NCBI RefSeq assembly: GCF_007990755.1
Contig: NZ_BJXA01000023.1
Location: 1 to 64,000, forward strand
DNA: 64,000 nucleotides
Source of the DNA: Nocardia ninae NBRC 108245
GTDB lineage: Bacteria > Actinomycetota > Actinomycetes > Mycobacteriales > Mycobacteriaceae
Reading direction: 5' to 3'
Shown here: piece after piece, positions 44,979-53,966 of the stretch
How positions within the stretch are numbered: position 1 is the first letter of the stretch
How the letters are laid out: each line of letters opens with the position of its first letter
The notes under the pieces: model-generated
The model's database searches: none
Told to the model about the DNA's origin: nothing
Seen by the model: only the letters and a program-made list of their open reading frames with translations
Made by a program: the position numbers and the translations under genes

Positions 44979-46253
44979 ATGGAAATCAAAGAATTGGCGG
45001 CGGCACTGGCCGCCACCGCCGGACTGGTGGCCGCCACCATGAGTTCGGTGACCGCCGCAGTCCCCAGCCCCACGCCGGAGACCTTGCGCGGTTATAACAT
45101 CAGCGCCACTTACGTTTCGGGCGTTTCGTCCGGCGGGTACCTGGCGAATCAGCTACACGTCGCCTACTCCGATGTCTTCTCCGGGGCGGGAATATTCACT
45201 GCGGGCCCGTACCGATGCGCGGGGGATTTCGACTACGCGGTCAGAGCCCAGACCGGTTGCATGCAGAATGGAACACGCAAGTCGCCCGCGCAATTGGCGG
45301 AGGAGACCAGAACCCTGGCGGCGTCCGGCAAGCTCGACGCCGTCGCCAACCTGGCCGGTGACGCGGTATATCTCTACCACGGCACGAACGACACGACCGT
45401 CCACCAAGCCGTGAATGACGATCTCGCGACCTATTACTCGGGTTTTGGCGCGAACGTCACCTATCGGAAGGACAGTGCGGCCGGGCATGCCTGGGTCAGC
45501 CCGCTGGGACCGGTCGCCTGTGCCAGCACGGCGTCCCCGTTCATCAACGACTGCGGTGACGACCCGGTGGGTGAGCTGCTCGCCGCCCTGCTGGGGACCG
45601 TGCACCGCCCGGCCGGGACGCTCAGCGGAAAGCTTGTCCAATTCGATCAGAACGCGTTCGCGCCCGGCGGCAATGCGAATGCGATAAGCATGGACGCAAA
45701 GGGTTTCACTTACGTCCCTCCGTCATGTTCCCAAGGCGCTTCGTGTCGCCTGATGGTTGCCTTGCACGGCTGTAAACAGGGCTACAGCTATCAGTCGTTC
45801 GGCGACGCCTTCATGAAGTACGCCTATCTCAACGAGTACGCCGACACCAACAATATGATTGTTCTTTACCCGCAGGCGATTCCGCTCAGCACTGCGGGGA
45901 CCACCAATCCGAACGGTTGCTGGAACTGGTGGGGATACGGCGGTGACGCGGCATATGCCTGGCACGGCGGTAAACAGCTGGACGCCATATCGGCCATGGT
46001 CCGCAAGCTTTCGAGCGGATCGACCCCGACCACGCCGCCGCCCGTGACGACCACGACGATTCCCCCGACCACCACCGCCCCCGCACCCACCTGCGTGACC
46101 GATACCAACTACGCACACACCACCGCAGGCCGTGCCTATCAATCGGGTGGCTATGCCTATGCCAACGGCTCGAAGCAGAAACTCGGCCTCTGGACTATCT
46201 ACAGCAAGAGCACGATCAAGGAAACCAGCCCGGGTTACTGGGAGCTGTGTTAA
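44979..46253 (+). CDS. secreted short-chain PHA depolymerase with substrate-binding domain
   Basis: 424 residues. Signal peptide cleaved near TAAVPS. Catalytic domain of the extracellular type with the lipase box near its N-terminus: Ser50 in YVSGVSSGGYLANQLHVA. Further motifs are VYLYHGTNDTTV and KDSAAGHAWVSPLG (probable His). A second block, LMVALHGCKQGYSYQSFGDA, carries the HGC oxyanion-type motif. A Pro/Thr linker (TPPPVTTTTIPPTTTAP) leads to a C-terminal domain CVTDTNYAHTTAGRAY ... GYWELC that resembles PHA-depolymerase substrate-binding domains. It probably attacks poly(3-hydroxybutyrate). GAGGAAA precedes the ATG. Confidence 0.9.
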   Translation: MEIKELAAALAATAGLVAATMSSVTAAVPSPTPETLRGYNISATYVSGVSSGGYLANQLHVAYSDVFSGAGIFTAGPYRCAGDFDYAVRAQTGCMQNGTRKSPAQLAEETRTLAASGKLDAVANLAGDAVYLYHGTNDTTVHQAVNDDLATYYSGFGANVTYRKDSAAGHAWVSPLGPVACASTASPFINDCGDDPVGELLAALLGTVHRPAGTLSGKLVQFDQNAFAPGGNANAISMDAKGFTYVPPSCSQGASCRLMVALHGCKQGYSYQSFGDAFMKYAYLNEYADTNNMIVLYPQAIPLSTAGTTNPNGCWNWWGYGGDAAYAWHGGKQLDAISAMVRKLSSGSTPTTPPPVTTTTIPPTTTAPAPTCVTDTNYAHTTAGRAYQSGGYAYANGSKQKLGLWTIYSKSTIKETSPGYWELC

Positions 46254-46540
46254 CTCGCAGCGCTGAAGTCCGGCACATGCCCGCTATCCCCGGATCCCGA
46301 CAGTCCCACGCGGCGGCTCGCGAAGATGCACTGGGCTCGACGTGTGGACGATGGACTCGGGGATTTGCCGGCCTTCACCCCGGTCGGATGCTTGCGCTGA
46401 GCGATTACCTTCACGACGATGTCGCGGTCGGTGCGCATGCCCTCGAACTCGTTGTCCGCAGATCGGCAGGGTGCCGGTGTTCAGTTTGTTCCCGATCGGT
46501 GCGGGTACGCGATGCCAGGGGCTACCGGAGGAGAGTGAGT

Positions 46541-46960
46541 ATGCCGAAAACCACGAAGTCGGGTAAGCCGATCAAGAGTGAGCTGCCGAGCACTCTCGTC
46601 AAGTCCGAGGCCAAAGCGCAGCGCACCTTTGCCGAGACCTACGACTCCGCGATCAAGGAGTACGGCGACGAAGAGCGTGCTCATCGAGTTGCCTACGCCG
46701 CACTCAAGCACAGCTACGAGAAGGTAGGTGATCACTGGGAACTCAAGGACCAAAAGGGACCCTCCGATGCGCGCGCCGAAAGCGGCGGGCCGAACGCCAG
46801 CGGGGAGACCGCAGAGGGCGTCGACGCGAACGCGAGTAAGAAGCATCTCCAGGACGTGGCGCGCAGGCTCGACATCGCAGGACGTTCGACCATGACCAAG
46901 GACGAACTCGTCGAAGCCATCAAGAAGGCGAATAGGCGCGAGAGCGCAGCAGCACGCTGA
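46541..46960 (+). CDS. ChaB-family protein with Rho-N/SAP-like C-terminus
   Basis: 139 residues from ATG 46541 (GGAGGAGAG upstream). The ChaB domain is AQRTFAETYDSAIKEYGDEE and AYAALKHSYEKVGDHWELK. After an acidic/Gly linker the C-terminus has KHLQDVARRLDIAGRSTMTK and DELVEAIKKANR, a helix-extended-loop-helix of Rho-N/SAP type that may bind nucleic acid. Function of ChaB proteins outside cation-transport regulation is unclear. The longer in-frame ORF upstream is not coding-like. Confidence 0.88.
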   Translation: MPKTTKSGKPIKSELPSTLVKSEAKAQRTFAETYDSAIKEYGDEERAHRVAYAALKHSYEKVGDHWELKDQKGPSDARAESGGPNASGETAEGVDANASKKHLQDVARRLDIAGRSTMTKDELVEAIKKANRRESAAAR

Positions 46961-47117
46961 CGGTCCAACGCGGCGCCGCTGCGGATTCGACTCGAAGGTG
47001 CGCGTCTACGCCGGCCTCGACAAATGGGGACCGAGCGGGGAATTAATGGTGATCAGTCCACCGACTGAAATAGCCACGTCCACTTGGCCGCCTGCCTCGT
47101 TCAGGCTCGGACGGCAG

Positions 47118-47651
47118 CTATTGGACCAGGCTCGCTGGAGCCGGCGCGGGGCTGGGTCCGCCGCCGGGGAATGTCTGTGTGGTGAAACATGACATGGTGA
47201 CGGCGGAGCCTGCGGGGCCGACGCCGACGATGGTGTCGAGTGTGTATCCGTCGGCCGGATGGGCCTGAGTTGCGATGGCGCCGTTCGGGTATGGCGGTTT
47301 GCGGGCCGGCGGCCAGCCGAGGTCCTGCCAGGCGGACTCGGTGTCGGCCAATGTGGTGTATGGGGCGTCGCTCGGCAATCGATAGCTGAGGGAGTAGTAC
47401 TCGGGGTGGGGGAAGAAGGCACTGCCGGTTCCGGTGGGCGATACATGACCCGGTGCCGACTGGCTGTCGGAATGCGCTTCGAGGTAGGTGCCTTCTGGCA
47501 TGGCACGGATGGTTTGCAGGAGGTATTCGACGCAGGCGTCCCGCGCTTGCTGCGCATTGGCGGGCGGGGCGGCTTCGGCCGGGGTTGCGAAGGCGGTGAC
47601 GGCGAGCAGGGCTCCCAGGCCGGGTAGGGCCCGGATGGCGAGGTTTCGCAT
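47118..47651 (-). CDS. secreted hypothetical protein
   Basis: 177 residues with a signal peptide (RALPGLGALLAVTAFATPAEA). The mature part has ARDACVEYLLQTIRAMPEGT, two Cys (ACVEY and MSCFTTQ), several Tyr/Pro and a Pro/Ala-rich C-terminus. No enzymatic motif recognised. Preceded on the minus strand by the M23 peptidase gene (125 nt), possibly co-expressed. Confidence 0.75.
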   Translation of the reverse strand: MRNLAIRALPGLGALLAVTAFATPAEAAPPANAQQARDACVEYLLQTIRAMPEGTYLEAHSDSQSAPGHVSPTGTGSAFFPHPEYYSLSYRLPSDAPYTTLADTESAWQDLGWPPARKPPYPNGAIATQAHPADGYTLDTIVGVGPAGSAVTMSCFTTQTFPGGGPSPAPAPASLVQ

Positions 47652-47776
47652 GAAGGCTCACATCCTAAAATTTGGATTACCAGAGTTGCTGGAACGTAGC
47701 CTAGCAAGCGATGTCGTAGATCACAATGGTTGGGGCCGCCGCGGTGGAGGAGTGCCGCCACCGCGGCGGAGCGGCA

Positions 47777-49426
47777 TCATTCGCCGTCGGACCACCAATC
47801 GTCGAGCCACCATCCGCCGTCGGACCATTCGTCCTCCGGCCAATCACTGTCGGACCATTCGTCCTCGGGCGCACTGTCTTCCGGCGCTTCGTTGTCTTCC
47901 GCTTCGCCATCCGTCCCGGTATGCGGGTAGCTGGGCGCGGGAGGTCCGGACTCTTGGCAGGCGGGTGCTACCGGTCCATTGCTTCCGGTTTCGAGGAAGC
48001 CGTCACTGATCCATTTGCCGTTGTCGAGTTTGTTCCAGAGGTCGGTGCTGCCCCATTTGCCGTTGAGCCGGCCACCGCGGGCGGTGCAGGCGATGGTCAG
48101 GACCTCACCGTCGCGGACCCCGCCGACGACCGAATGCTGGGTGCCGGGGCCGGAACGCAGGTTGACCTTGCGGTTTCGATCGGGATGGGGGCGCACCACA
48201 CCCTTGGCCAGGGTGGGGTCGGGCTTCGGTGGCTTGGGCTCGCTCGGCTTGGGCGGTGTCGTGGGCTTGGGCGGTGTCGTCGGCTTAGGATCGGTCGGCT
48301 TCGGTGGCTTGGGTTCGGTCGGCTTCGGCGGTGTGGTCGGTTTGGGATCGGTCGGCTTCGGCGGGGTCGGCGGATTCGAGTTGTCACCGCCGCCGTAGTT
48401 GACCAACCTGCCGCCGGCGCGCACCCGCTCACCTTCGTGCTCGGCGTACCCACCGTAGGCGTCGGGACCTTCCCGGAATGTCCAGCCGCCGAGGGTGACT
48501 CCGTTGACGGGCACCGGTTGCGAACCCTTGTACAGCGACATGTGCACGTGGGCACCGCTGGCGAAACCGCCGCACGGCAGCTGGGTGCCGGTGCGACCGA
48601 GGTAGGTGCCCGCGGTGATCTCGGTGCCGTCGGCGGCGCCGATGATGTCGGTCATGTGGTAATAGGAGGTGGTAAAGCCGTTGTTATGAACGATTTTCAC
48701 CTCGGCGCTGCCGTTGCGGACGCACGTTTTGTAGATGCGACCGGACGCCGGAGCGGTCACGCGACCGTCGCCACCGTTGAAGTCCAGCGAGTTGTACGGT
48801 CGGCTGCTGCCGCTGATGCCGTGCGGCCCACCGCCCATGTACCAGCTCTGGCCCTGCTTCCACGGCAGTGAGAGTGCGGAATTCGCCGAACGTGGTTGGG
48901 CGGTGGCGGCGGCGGTCAAGGTTGCCTTCTCGCCGCCACTCACGACGGATTCCGGTGCGGCACTGACCATGTGGCCGAATTCGGGGGTGCCCTCCAGGGC
49001 GACTTCCCAGTCTCCGTGCTCGTGTTTTGCCACATACAGCGTCGATTTCGGCGGGTCCTCGCTCTCGCTGTCCTGAGGGACGGTCGCGGCGCCGAAGACC
49101 CATTCACCGTCGCTGCGCATACGGTCGACGACGGGTGGCTTCTCGGTGGCGTCTTCCACCTGCTGAGTGACGAGGGTGTCGCTGATCGCGTCGTCCAGGC
49201 CGTCCGGACCATCGGTGGCCGGTTGCGCGCTGACCGGACCGATGGTCATCGCCAGGCCGGCGACGGTGGCGATGACGAGTGTGGCGACTGCACCGGGGAA
49301 TATCCAACCTCTGCGGAGGCGTGGATCAATCGATCTCAATGTAAGGCAACTTTCTTCGTCGGTCGTGTCATCGATCGATAGGCCGAAACGGCCGGCCGGG
49401 AATGTGGGGTCGCGTATTTTCGACAC
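47777..49426 (-). CDS. secreted M23-family (LasA-like) peptidase with SH3-like domain and Trp/acidic tail
   Basis: 549 residues. Hydrophobic helix at about residues 41-66, then a prodomain-like region. The M23 domain has GGPHGISGSSRPYNSLDF (zinc His and Asp), YYHMTDIIG and GAHVHMSLY (catalytic/zinc His). A linker of repeated KPTDPKPTTPPKP units and a bacterial SH3-like domain (KVNLRSGPGTQHSVVGGV) follow. The last 40 residues are Asp/Glu/Trp-rich (DEWSDSDWPEDEWSDGGWW). Related enzymes degrade peptides in bacterial walls or elastin-like proteins. The GTG start 49426 has no clear ribosome site; a start nearer the helix is possible. Confidence 0.87.
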   Translation of the reverse strand: MSKIRDPTFPAGRFGLSIDDTTDEESCLTLRSIDPRLRRGWIFPGAVATLVIATVAGLAMTIGPVSAQPATDGPDGLDDAISDTLVTQQVEDATEKPPVVDRMRSDGEWVFGAATVPQDSESEDPPKSTLYVAKHEHGDWEVALEGTPEFGHMVSAAPESVVSGGEKATLTAAATAQPRSANSALSLPWKQGQSWYMGGGPHGISGSSRPYNSLDFNGGDGRVTAPASGRIYKTCVRNGSAEVKIVHNNGFTTSYYHMTDIIGAADGTEITAGTYLGRTGTQLPCGGFASGAHVHMSLYKGSQPVPVNGVTLGGWTFREGPDAYGGYAEHEGERVRAGGRLVNYGGGDNSNPPTPPKPTDPKPTTPPKPTEPKPPKPTDPKPTTPPKPTTPPKPSEPKPPKPDPTLAKGVVRPHPDRNRKVNLRSGPGTQHSVVGGVRDGEVLTIACTARGGRLNGKWGSTDLWNKLDNGKWISDGFLETGSNGPVAPACQESGPPAPSYPHTGTDGEAEDNEAPEDSAPEDEWSDSDWPEDEWSDGGWWLDDWWSDGE

Positions 49427-49438
49427 GCGAAACTAGGT

Positions 49439-49455
49439 GTCGTAGCTACGTATCG
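49439..49455. promoter_or_regulatory. CGTAGCTACG palindrome upstream of the M23 gene
   Basis: CGTAGCTACG at 49441-49450, within the 14-mer GTAGCTACGTATCG (49442-49455) that also occurs upstream of the porins at 25923-25936. It lies about 15 nt before the M23 start codon. Confidence 0.5.
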
Positions 49456-49920
49456 GAAAAAGGCGACGCGACTTCTGAGTCGCCGGTCGGCGCTCAGCAG
49501 TGCTCGGCAGGCGCTCGACCGTGTCGATAACGGATCGGTCTCACTTACCTGCTCGCATTCCCACTTCCCAGCCGAAAGTGTAGGTTAAGCGATTGGCGAC
49601 AGACGGAAGAGTTAGCCATTCTATAAATAGACTTAAGCCTGGATTTAGTAAACAGGCATCAGTATTTTGATAAGTTATGCGCATAATCGAGATTTGTGCG
49701 TCTGTGCATATGCCGGTAGCGGTTCGAACACGCGGCGTCCGTCGGGGGCGGTCTCGAGTGGGGGCCCACGGTTGGCTCGACACCCTCAGCCCTCAGCGCC
49801 GACAGCCCTCGAACCCGCACCGGCCCCGACCCGAAGGCCTCGCCCGAACCTCCCTGGGCTCCCGCTCGGGCCGCGGTCCCGCCCGCGCCGAGTAACGGCC
49901 GAGGACGAATTTCGATATCC

Positions 49921-49938
49921 ACGTAGTTGCTTACGTAG
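49921..49938. promoter_or_regulatory. ACGTAG repeat upstream of the secreted-protein gene
   Basis: ACGTAG at 49921-49926 and again at 49933-49938, 12 bp apart; the middle CTTACGT is an imperfect inverted copy. Located about 85 nt before the ATG at 50024. Confidence 0.4.
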
Positions 49939-50023
49939 CGTTACGCACGCTCCCCGTGCCGATCTCGCGAAACGCGCAGTGCACTATGCGCGAGCACACC
50001 ACCATCGTTGGAAGGTTGCAGGA

Positions 50024-50497
50024 ATGCCATTCAAACAACTCGGCAAGCTATCGGCCGTTGCCGTCGTCGCTGTCGCGGCGCTCATCGGCGCGAGTGCCCC
50101 CGCCTCCGCATCGAATTATGTGGGAGTCAACTTGCCGATGACATCCACCGGCGCCGACGGAATCGGCTGCGCGGGCGATGTATGGGCCACGGGAAATGTA
50201 TATCCGGACGGCGATGTGCCGGGAACGGTCGACCTGCAATTGAAGGGCTGGCTGAAGGTATTCGGTATTCCGGCGCCGTGGTGTTCGGTCACCGCGGTGG
50301 TCGACTGGCGAAACCTGGATACCGGAGCGAGTGGCTCGGGATCGGTATTCCTCGGCGGCGGTAATGGCACGCCGTTCTTCTGGATCGCCCCGCAAAACGG
50401 CAACCTTCGGTTGGTGACGGGCCGCGGCCAGGTGACGTTCACGATCAACACCAATTTCCCGCACACCCCCAGCGAAACAACCTTCGCCGTGTACTGA
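50024..50497 (+). CDS. small secreted hypothetical protein
   Basis: 157 residues with a signal peptide ending ASAPASASNYVG (hydrophobic core LSAVAVVAVAALIGASA). The mature protein is beta-rich with two Cys (GIGCAGDV and PWCSVTAVVDW) and a GNGTPFFWIAPQNGNLRLV stretch. No family recognised; size and Cys spacing recall small actinobacterial secreted beta-proteins. AGG-rich leader GAAGGTTGCAGGA before the ATG. Confidence 0.8.
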   Translation: MPFKQLGKLSAVAVVAVAALIGASAPASASNYVGVNLPMTSTGADGIGCAGDVWATGNVYPDGDVPGTVDLQLKGWLKVFGIPAPWCSVTAVVDWRNLDTGASGSGSVFLGGGNGTPFFWIAPQNGNLRLVTGRGQVTFTINTNFPHTPSETTFAVY

Positions 50498-50520
50498 GTC
50501 ACCGATAGTCGAATGAGAAC

Positions 50521-50550
50521 GGCGAATGCGCACGCTGCGCATTCGCCATT
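50521..50550. terminator. hairpin between convergent genes
   Basis: Perfect 12-bp arms (GGCGAATGCGCA / TGCGCATTCGCC) with CGC loop, then ATTCTT. Confidence 0.75.
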
Positions 50551-50556
50551 CTTGCG

Positions 50557-50748
50557 TCAAAGCACCTGGGAGACTTGATAAGCAACGCCACCCTCGATCA
50601 GATACCCCGAGCCGACACAGACGATGTCGTTGAGCCACGAGTACTGCTCCGCCCCGGTCTCGGTAGTCACAAACCAAAAGTACGGTCGGCCGTATTTATA
50701 GTCAAGAGTGCGGGAGCCTGCCTGCCCCACGCGGCACTCGGCGACCAC
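50557..50748 (-). pseudogene. DUF3237-like C-terminal remnant
   Basis: The open frame encodes about 50 meaningful residues: GRPYFWFVTTETGAEQYSWL, NDIVCVGSGYLIEGGVAYQV. This matches the C-terminal third of DUF3237 proteins (WLN-IxxVGSG). The upstream part of the ORF is unrelated and no N-terminal two-thirds exists before the divergent gene. Most likely a truncated remnant, although a short protein starting at an internal TTG cannot be excluded. Confidence 0.55.
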
Positions 50749-50816
50749 GCTGGTTCAGTGGCGCCGATCCGCTCGGGCATTCGTCTTTTCCCGGCCCCAC
50801 GCGTTAACTTGATCGG

Positions 50817-51407
50817 GTGATCAGGAATTCGGTACCCACAACGGCGGGAGCATGGCGGGCGGGTGACGGCGCCGCGGTGTCGTTGCGTGAGGCGACAGTG
50901 GCTTGGGCGCTGGCCGCACACGCGGAACTGGCCGAGATCGCCACCGGGTACGGGCATTTCATCACCGTCGCGGAGTTGGCCGAGCGGGTGCAGGAGGTGT
51001 CCGGCGTGCATACCGGTGCGCCGACCCGCACCTGGATGGACGCGATTCTGCGCAAGATCGCCCGCCGCTGCCACGGCGCGGGGGAGCCGCCGCTCACCGC
51101 GCTCTGCGTGCGGCAGAACCACACGGTCGGCGACACCTACAAGTACGTACTAGAGCTGGCCGGGCTGCCGATTCCGGATGATATGGAACTGCACGCCGCC
51201 TACGCGCGCTGGCAGTGCTACCAGTTCTACGGCGCCGCGATGCCTGCCGACATGGCAGTCCCGCCGCTCACGCCGAAGGTGGCGGGCCGCCGTGCGCCGA
51301 GCAGCACCGCGCAGGTGGAGACCAAGCCGCAGCCGACGCGCGCGGCGGTGTGTGCGCAATGCTTCATCCAGCTTCCCGCCAACGGCACGTGCGAGTACTG
51401 CGTGTAA
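50817..51407 (+). CDS. conserved hypothetical protein with C-terminal zinc ribbon
   Basis: 196 residues. VSLREATVAWALAAHAELAE and GHFITVAELAERVQEVSGV begin a helical domain. LRKIARRCHGAGEPPLTALC and VGDTYKYVLELAGLP follow. The C-terminus is a probable zinc ribbon (CAQCFIQLPANGTCEYC). This resembles a group of uncharacterised actinobacterial proteins. GTG start; function unknown. Followed by a strong terminator. Confidence 0.8.
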   Translation: MIRNSVPTTAGAWRAGDGAAVSLREATVAWALAAHAELAEIATGYGHFITVAELAERVQEVSGVHTGAPTRTWMDAILRKIARRCHGAGEPPLTALCVRQNHTVGDTYKYVLELAGLPIPDDMELHAAYARWQCYQFYGAAMPADMAVPPLTPKVAGRRAPSSTAQVETKPQPTRAAVCAQCFIQLPANGTCEYCV

Positions 51408-51426
51408 TCGGCTCTCGCAGAACAAC

Positions 51427-51463
51427 AAAAGGCCCGCACTCGGGGTGGGCGTGGGCCTTTCGT
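51427..51463 (+). terminator. terminator between convergent genes
   Basis: AAAAGGCCC ... GGGCCTTTC stem flanked by A- and T-runs. Confidence 0.75.
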
Positions 51464-51497
51464 TTCCTGGTTTCTCGTGGGGTGCGTCACCCTCCGC

Positions 51498-52478
51498 TCA
51501 TCGCATCGAGCCGCCATTTCCAACAGGGCGAACCGCCTGATTCGGCCCGTCTGTGTCGGGCGCGGGACAGGGGTCGTCGGCGTAAGGCAGGCCGAGGGCT
51601 CGGTGCACGAGAAACGCGACGGCGGGGGAGTCGGGGAGGATGCCGTGATGGAAAGTATCGGTGGGGCACACGTCCTGCACCCAGAAATTCTCGACGGTCG
51701 CATTCCGGCCGGCGCGCAGGAAAGTCGCTTCCGGCGGGGTGACCACGCGATCCACGCGGCTCGCGATGGCCGTGTACTGCACGCCGGGTTCGGTGTCGCC
51801 CGCGGCATTGAGCGTGCGGATGAATTCGCTGCCCGTCAACTGTTGCGCCGCGGCGGTACCGAGCACCCTGGCGATCAGCGCGTCCGCGATACCGGCTGCG
51901 CTGCCCGAGGGTAGGAGGTGGCCGAGCCCGTCGGCCGTGGTGCCGTGATGGGTGGCGGCAATGGTGACCAGGTCATCGACCTTGTTGCGCGCCGGGTCAC
52001 CGCGAGACGCCCCGCCTTCGAACCGTAGGTACTGCCGGGTCAGTGGACCGCCTTGCGAATGCGCGACGATATCGACTTTCGCCGCACCGGTGACCGCGCG
52101 CACCCGATCGATGAATCCCCCGAGTTCCTTGGCCGAAGTGCGAATATCGGCGGTGCCGAAAACGCCGGGCGCGGCACCGCGAACGCTGAACGGGGCATGT
52201 CCGTAATTGAGCGAAAACACGCACACGCCAAGGGCTTTCAACTGTGGGGCCAGCGTGTCCCAGGAGTTCTGATTACCCCATGTGCCGTGCACGAGGACCA
52301 CCGGCTCCGGGTGGGTCGCCTTCGGCACGCAAGCCCAGTCGTTCGCCCCCGTCGGTGCGATACTCCCGTCCTCGATGACCTCGGCGAAAGCGGGAGTGGC
52401 GGCGACCATTCCCGCGATCGTGAGCGCCACGGTGAAACCGATTCCTCGGCAGTATCGACCTGAATCGCGCGCACGCAT
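51498..52478 (-). CDS. secreted lipase/esterase (lipase class 2-like)
   Basis: 326 residues. Signal peptide (VALTIAGMVAATPAFA, cleavage near residue 32). Alpha/beta-hydrolase with HGTWGNQNSWDTLAPQL oxyanion segment and nucleophile Ser141 in DIVAHSQGGPLTRQYLRFEG. The acid is probably in IASRVDRVVTPPEA and the His in DTFHHGILPDSPAV. Cys near 50 and 86 may form a disulphide. Likely hydrolyses triacylglycerols or short esters outside the cell. Divergent from the P450 gene by 231 nt. Confidence 0.9.
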   Translation of the reverse strand: MRARDSGRYCRGIGFTVALTIAGMVAATPAFAEVIEDGSIAPTGANDWACVPKATHPEPVVLVHGTWGNQNSWDTLAPQLKALGVCVFSLNYGHAPFSVRGAAPGVFGTADIRTSAKELGGFIDRVRAVTGAAKVDIVAHSQGGPLTRQYLRFEGGASRGDPARNKVDDLVTIAATHHGTTADGLGHLLPSGSAAGIADALIARVLGTAAAQQLTGSEFIRTLNAAGDTEPGVQYTAIASRVDRVVTPPEATFLRAGRNATVENFWVQDVCPTDTFHHGILPDSPAVAFLVHRALGLPYADDPCPAPDTDGPNQAVRPVGNGGSMR

Positions 52479-52709
52479 CGCGGGACGGCTCCTTTCGCCA
52501 GCACAATTGAGCTACTCGGCAAATCGACTGCCAATCCCGTCACCAGGTCTCGCCGCTTCATGGAACCATTGAGGCGAATGAGTGGCAAACATGTTGGCGG
52601 AGTGGCGCGAAAACGTTTTCGAGTTCGACCCGGCGGATTTCGGCACATGCGCTCCCACGGCTGCATAGGCTCACGGAGTTCGTAGTTCGACCGCCTGGAG
52701 TTTTTTGCG

Positions 52710-53966
52710 ATGACGCAGCCCCCACCCACCGCGCACAACCGGGCCGTGCCCGTCTCGCCCGGTTCGCCGACCGATACCGACGGGCCGCGGGTGTCGTTGT
52801 ACGCACCGGAGTTCGCGGCGGATCCGCACGGCGCATATCGGAAGATGCGGGCGGATTACGGGTCACTGGTGCCGGTGGAATTGGCGGCGGGGGTGCCCGC
52901 GACGCTGGTGATCGGTTATTACACGGCAGTGCGGATCTTCAATGATCCCGACCATTTTCCGGCTGACCCGCGTACCTGGCAGCGCAGCGTGCCGACCGAT
53001 TGCCCGGTGCTGCCGATGATGCAGTGGCGGCCCAACGCATTACGCAATGCGGGCGCCGAGCACGCCCGCTATCGGCAAACCAATATCGCGGGCCTCGACA
53101 AGGTCGATCAGTACCGCCTGCACGACACGGTGGCCGAGATCGCGATACCGCTGATCAATGCGTTCTGCGCGGACGGGTCGGCGGATCTGGTCCGCCAGTA
53201 TGCTTTTCCGCTCGCCTTCGCCGTGCTGAACGCGATGCTCGGTTGTCCGGCCGAGATCGCCCAGCAGGCCGCGACCGGCATGGCGGCGATCTTCGAGGGG
53301 GTCGAGGCCGAACAGGGCAACAAGATGCTCATCGGCGCGCTGCTGGAACTGACCAAGCTCAAGCGGGCCGAGCCGGGCGACGACATCACTACCCGCATGC
53401 TGCAACACCCCGCCGGGCTCACCGACACCGAAATGGTGCATCAGTTGGCCACGCTCTACGGCGCGGGCATCGAGCCACAGCAGAACCTGATCGTCAACAC
53501 TCTGCTGTTGATCCTGACCGACGAGCGCTTCGGCGGCAGCGTGCTAGGCGGCAGTCTGTCCACCCGCGACGCGCTCGACGAGGTGCTGTTCAACGATCCG
53601 CCGATGGCGAACTTCTGCATCAGCTTCCCGAGGCAGCCGATCCTCATCGACGACGTCTGGTTGCCCGCGCACCAGCCGGTGGTGATCAGCATGGCCGCCT
53701 GCAACACCGACCCGGCGATCAGCGCGAACCAGTACGCGGGCAACCGCTCTCATCTCGCGTTCGGCACCGGGCCGCACGTCTGCCCCGCCAGCTCGCTGGC
53801 CTACCTGATCGCCCAGGACGCCATCGACCAGCTGCTCGACGCGCTACCCGAAGTCCGTCTCGCGGTACCGGCCACAGACCTGACCTGGCGTCCGGGTCCG
53901 TTCCATCGAGCGCTGACCGCTCTCCCGGCCACCTTCCCGGAGTCCGCCCCGATACCGCAGCCGTAG
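52710..53966 (+). CDS. cytochrome P450, CYP157-like, lacking the ExxR arginine
   Basis: 418 residues. Haem motif FGTGPHVCPAS with Cys358; I-helix LYGAGIEPQQNL lacks the usual acid-Thr pair. The K-helix reads DEVLFNDPPMANF, so ExxR is ExxF (Glu291, Phe294). This pattern and the PMANF-SFPRQPILID-VWLPA-QPVVISMAACN segment match CYP157, the conservon-linked P450s of Streptomyces known to lack ExxR. Here it is 32 kb from the conservon. The substrate is unknown. Confidence 0.9.
   Translation: MTQPPPTAHNRAVPVSPGSPTDTDGPRVSLYAPEFAADPHGAYRKMRADYGSLVPVELAAGVPATLVIGYYTAVRIFNDPDHFPADPRTWQRSVPTDCPVLPMMQWRPNALRNAGAEHARYRQTNIAGLDKVDQYRLHDTVAEIAIPLINAFCADGSADLVRQYAFPLAFAVLNAMLGCPAEIAQQAATGMAAIFEGVEAEQGNKMLIGALLELTKLKRAEPGDDITTRMLQHPAGLTDTEMVHQLATLYGAGIEPQQNLIVNTLLLILTDERFGGSVLGGSLSTRDALDEVLFNDPPMANFCISFPRQPILIDDVWLPAHQPVVISMAACNTDPAISANQYAGNRSHLAFGTGPHVCPASSLAYLIAQDAIDQLLDALPEVRLAVPATDLTWRPGPFHRALTALPATFPESAPIPQP

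Larger units (their letters stand above)
49427..50023. other. long intergenic region with AT-rich core
   Basis: 597 nt between divergent secreted-protein genes. 49550-49700 is unusually AT-rich. Two ACGTAG-type sites lie near its ends (49441-49455 and 49921-49938). Short ORFs on both strands here show no coding pattern. Confidence 0.6.

Noticed and set aside
48190-48370. short tandem DNA repeats, considered as a CRISPR array
   Set aside because: They encode the KPT/PKP linker of the M23 peptidase; there are no spacers.
49659-49922. 87-codon minus-strand ORF in the AT-rich gap
   Set aside because: No ribosome site and no coding bias; lies in a probable control region.
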